Of a DNA stretch of 64,000 nt, positions 61,788 to 64,000 are shown one piece after another (the first letter of the stretch is position 1; every line of letters starts with the position of its first letter). Position numbers and translations under genes: made by a program. The notes under the pieces were generated by a model, which did not search any database, was not told the origin of the DNA, and saw nothing but the letters and a program-made list of their open reading frames with translations. Source of the stretch: Stieleria varia (GTDB lineage: Bacteria > Planctomycetota > Planctomycetia > Pirellulales > Pirellulaceae); assembly GCF_038443385.1 (NCBI RefSeq), contig NZ_CP151726.1, positions 3,534,001 through 3,598,000 of the forward strand, in the 5' to 3' direction.

Positions 61788-63242
61788 TCATTTTGCCTTC
61801 TTCATTCTTTTTCCACGAATCCTGGCGGCATCGGTGGAACCGGCCCGTTCGTCGAGTTTCAGACGGAGCTTCGCGATTGTCTCCGAGTACGCAGCTTTCT
61901 GTGCAAGGTTATTGAACTGGCCGGGATCGGCATCCATGTCGTAGAGTTCTTCTGTTGCGTCGGCGTAGCGCATGTACGCCCAGCGGTCGGTGCGCAAGGC
62001 ATGGTGACCGCCCTGCGCATACGAGAACGCAGCATCGTGTACTTCTGCAGCCGGGTCTCGCAGAATGGGGACGAGGCTCTTGCCCTGCACGCTTTCGGGC
62101 ACGGGAGCGCCCGTCAGTTCACAGAGCGTGGGAAACACGTCCACGAGTTGCGTGATGGAACGGCTTCGCGACGGCATGACACCGGGGGCGGCGACGATCA
62201 AAGGCACGCGGGTGACCTGCTCGTGAAGGTTGGACTTTTGCCAGAAAGTGTGGTCGCCGAGGTGATAGCCGTGGTCGCTGGTGAAGACAATGACGGTGCT
62301 TTCGGTCAGGCCGAGACGGTCGAGTTCGTCAATCACGCGGCCGACTTGAGAATCCATGAAAGTGACACTCGCGCGGTAGCCTGACCACATCCGACGCTGG
62401 TTGTCGGGATAAGCTGCGAGTCCGTTCTTGCGCGAGTTTGAGCCGGAGATGCCCGCCGGGGGAATGTCGTCCAGATCGCCTTCCGGGACATGCGGCAGCG
62501 TCATCTGATCATGTGGGTAGCGGTCGAAATACTGACGCGGCGCGACCATCGGATAATGCGGACGCACAAAGCCGACCGCGAGCATGAAGGGTTTTTCAGA
62601 CGACTTGAATTCACGCAGCAACTCGACTGATTTCGCTGCGGCCTTTGCATCCGGCTGATCCGAACCGTCGCCCTCATAGCTGACGGTGACGAAGGGACGA
62701 TGCGGGTCGCCGGTGGACTGCCGCCCTTCCAGCGCGGTGGTGAACACGTTCTGGTTGAGACAGGCGTACTCGCCCGGTGTATGTGCTTCCCTACCAGACG
62801 CATTGAAACGCTGCGTCCAGCAGGCGGGTACGTCCTGGCCGTGGGTCCCTGCGATGATGTCGCCGGGGACTCGCATGTGAAAGATCTTTCCCACCCGCGC
62901 CGTCGTGCGACCCTGTGCGATGAAATGCTCGCCGAGCGTGATCCCTTCGTTCCCGAAATAGCGTCCACGCATGAACGACGCTCGGGAAGGCCCACAGACT
63001 GTTCCCTGGCAATAGGAACGTTCGAACAACACACCCCGCGATGCGAGGCGGTCGATGTTCGGCGTGTCGCTCACTTGGTCGCCATAACAACCCAGCACGC
63101 CCGCACGAAGGTCGTCGGAGACGAGGAAGAGAACGTTCTTCGCCGGTTCGGCGGCAGCGAATTGGGCGGCAGCGAGTTGGGCGGCAGCGAGTTGGGCGAC
63201 GGATGCGCCGAGCACATAAAGAAATAGAATCGTGTTTTTCAT
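61788..63242 (-). CDS. Sulfatase (iduronate-2-sulfatase-like)
   Basis: This is a 484-residue secreted sulfatase. The domain opens VLFLVSDDLRAGVLGCYGD and has the formylglycine signature CGPSRASFMRG. VGFVRPHYPMVAPRQYFDRY and FTSDHGYHLGDHTFWQKSN match the iduronate-2-sulfatase group. The signal peptide is unusual: AQLAAAQLAAAQFAAAE, encoded by a 15-base tandem repeat that has probably expanded by slippage. The C-terminus is basic (IRGKRMKKAK). The substrate is probably a 2-sulfated uronic acid by family. Confidence 0.92.
   Translation of the reverse strand: MKNTILFLYVLGASVAQLAAAQLAAAQFAAAEPAKNVLFLVSDDLRAGVLGCYGDQVSDTPNIDRLASRGVLFERSYCQGTVCGPSRASFMRGRYFGNEGITLGEHFIAQGRTTARVGKIFHMRVPGDIIAGTHGQDVPACWTQRFNASGREAHTPGEYACLNQNVFTTALEGRQSTGDPHRPFVTVSYEGDGSDQPDAKAAAKSVELLREFKSSEKPFMLAVGFVRPHYPMVAPRQYFDRYPHDQMTLPHVPEGDLDDIPPAGISGSNSRKNGLAAYPDNQRRMWSGYRASVTFMDSQVGRVIDELDRLGLTESTVIVFTSDHGYHLGDHTFWQKSNLHEQVTRVPLIVAAPGVMPSRSRSITQLVDVFPTLCELTGAPVPESVQGKSLVPILRDPAAEVHDAAFSYAQGGHHALRTDRWAYMRYADATEELYDMDADPGQFNNLAQKAAYSETIAKLRLKLDERAGSTDAARIRGKRMKKAK
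63157..63201. repeat. 15-bp tandem repeat in a signal peptide
   Basis: Three near-copies of TTGGGCGGCAGCGAG (first copy with AATTGGG) encode the repeated LAAAQ unit of the sulfatase signal sequence. The unit length preserves the frame, so copy number can change without frameshift. Confidence 0.8.
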
Positions 63243-63663
63243 GTCCAGCTTCCGATCGTGGTTACCGTGGGGCGGGAAAACACGTAGGCGATTCTCTCCG
63301 AGACTCGCAACATTCAGCGTCTCGGTGGACGTGCGAGGCTGTTACGTGCGTTAAGCCAAAAAACTTCTGTTCGAGAGCTTATGGTAATGGACGATTGACT
63401 CGGTATGGCGACGCTGGCGGGGATGTCTCCCACGATTGAACGAATCTGTTCAGCCGAGATTCTCATTTCTCATCCTCTCTGCAGCTACAACAATCAGGGC
63501 TCTATAGTTTAGCTATCCTAAACGGGTGTGGCGTTTTAGTCTCCGAACTCCGTTACAGTCCACCATGCCCAACGTCGCATCATTTCATGATGCGACAACT
63601 TCACAGCGTCGACTTTCTGCAAAAGACTCCGGCGTTATCGTATTGAACGAAAGCAGATTCGAC
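63243..63663. promoter_or_regulatory. Divergent intergenic region with two palindromes
   Basis: GTTTAG-CTATC-CTAAAC (63507-63523) sits next to TCTATAG and looks like a regulator operator. A perfect hairpin GTCGCATCA/TGATGCGAC with a 5-base loop is at 63574-63596. The region separates the third sulfatase from the MDR oxidoreductase. No other gene is seen. Confidence 0.5.
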
Positions 63664-64000
63664 ATGAAAGCGGTCTACGTGAAACGCTACGGTTCGCCCA
63701 GTGACCTACAGGTTGGCGACGTGCCGACGCCAGCTCTTCATGATTCGCGCAAGCACCGTGCGAACGTGCTCATCCGCGTGCATGCCGCTGGACTTCATGT
63801 TGGCGACTGCTTTTCCGTTCGTGGCGCGCCTTTTGTGGTCCGCATGGAAACGGGCTGGTTACGGCCGACGACCGGCATTCCTGGGTACGACTTCTCTGGT
63901 GTGGTCGAAGAGGTTGGCGAATCAGCGGACGGTTTTGACGTCGGGGATGAGGTGTTTGGCTATTGCCTGGGTAGCTGCGCCGAGTTCGTGGCGGTGGCCG
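63664..64000 (+). CDS. MDR-family NAD(P)-dependent oxidoreductase, partial
   Basis: This is the N-terminal part (112 codons, runs off the window) of a zinc-type or quinone-oxidoreductase-like medium-chain dehydrogenase. It opens MKAVYVKRYGSPSDLQVGDV, with VLIRVHAAGLHVGDCFSVRG, then GIPGYDFSGVVEEVGESADG and FDVGDEVFGYCLGSCAEF. The catalytic half is beyond the edge. An in-frame ATG at 63565 would add 33 residues with no family match, so I prefer 63664. The nearby palindrome at 63507 suggests local regulation. Confidence 0.88.
   Translation, partial: MKAVYVKRYGSPSDLQVGDVPTPALHDSRKHRANVLIRVHAAGLHVGDCFSVRGAPFVVRMETGWLRPTTGIPGYDFSGVVEEVGESADGFDVGDEVFGYCLGSCAEFVAVA

Overview
The window reads as a chromosome segment of a marine planctomycete of the Pirellulaceae/Rhodopirellula type. 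The evidence is the gene content: three formylglycine sulfatases, a Tat-exported DUF1501 protein next to a DUF1549/DUF1553 cytochrome-type protein, a Tat-exported Gfo/Idh/MocA oxidoreductase, a Pirellula-type heme-binding protein with a PVC-type propeller, a BlaI/M56 pair, an ECF sigma factor with a Ser/Thr kinase, and many dispersed palindromic repeats between genes. No tRNA, rRNA or CRISPR array was seen.

Layout. 1-3.6 kb: a small membrane protein, a truncated hypothetical gene, a REP-associated (Y1) transposase element with perfect terminal inverted repeats and a decayed partial copy, then repeat-rich DNA. 3.6-10 kb: lysS, a small secreted protein, a sulfatase whose signal-peptide region holds a palindromic insertion, and a DUF2760-Hsp70 pair. 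10.4-18.4 kb: Gfo/Idh/MocA oxidoreductase, a six-heme-motif cytochrome overlapping a propeller protein, and a second sulfatase. 18.5-22 kb: a compact operon of YCII/DGPF and PhnB-like VOC proteins ending in an ECF42-type sigma factor. 22.8-34.4 kb: secreted proteins (beta-helix, frameshifted LRR protein, S9 peptidase, sialate O-acetylesterase-like, DUF1501, DUF1549/DUF1553). 34.8-41 kb: a small protein, a FAD oxidoreductase, seven 180-bp tandem repeats, a PL7 alginate lyase and a DUF4832-like protein. 41-50.8 kb: a sulfur island with an ArsR regulator, TauE/SafE exporter, persulfide dioxygenase-rhodanese, bacterioferritin, DsrE fusion, DUF3365 heme protein, MFP-ABC exporter and TsdA-like cytochrome. 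51.4-64 kb: AI-2E family transporter, M56/BlaI pair, kinase/ECF sigma pair, third sulfatase and the start of an MDR oxidoreductase.

How the genes work together. The sulfatases, alginate lyase, DUF4832-like protein and esterase fit degradation of sulfated and uronic marine polysaccharides. The 41-50.8 kb block fits sensing and oxidation of sulfide, persulfide or thiosulfate, with sulfite export. Three stretches show strong translational coupling by ATGA overlaps: the ECF42 operon, the MFP-ABC-TsdA block and the two regulator pairs near 57 and 61 kb.

The most unusual features are the 180-bp array whose repeat unit carries the alginate lyase start codon, a palindromic element apparently inserted in frame in a sulfatase signal peptide, a related repeat family whose ends coincide with TAG stop codons, and the sulfur island with its DsrE fusion and an exporter of unknown cargo.
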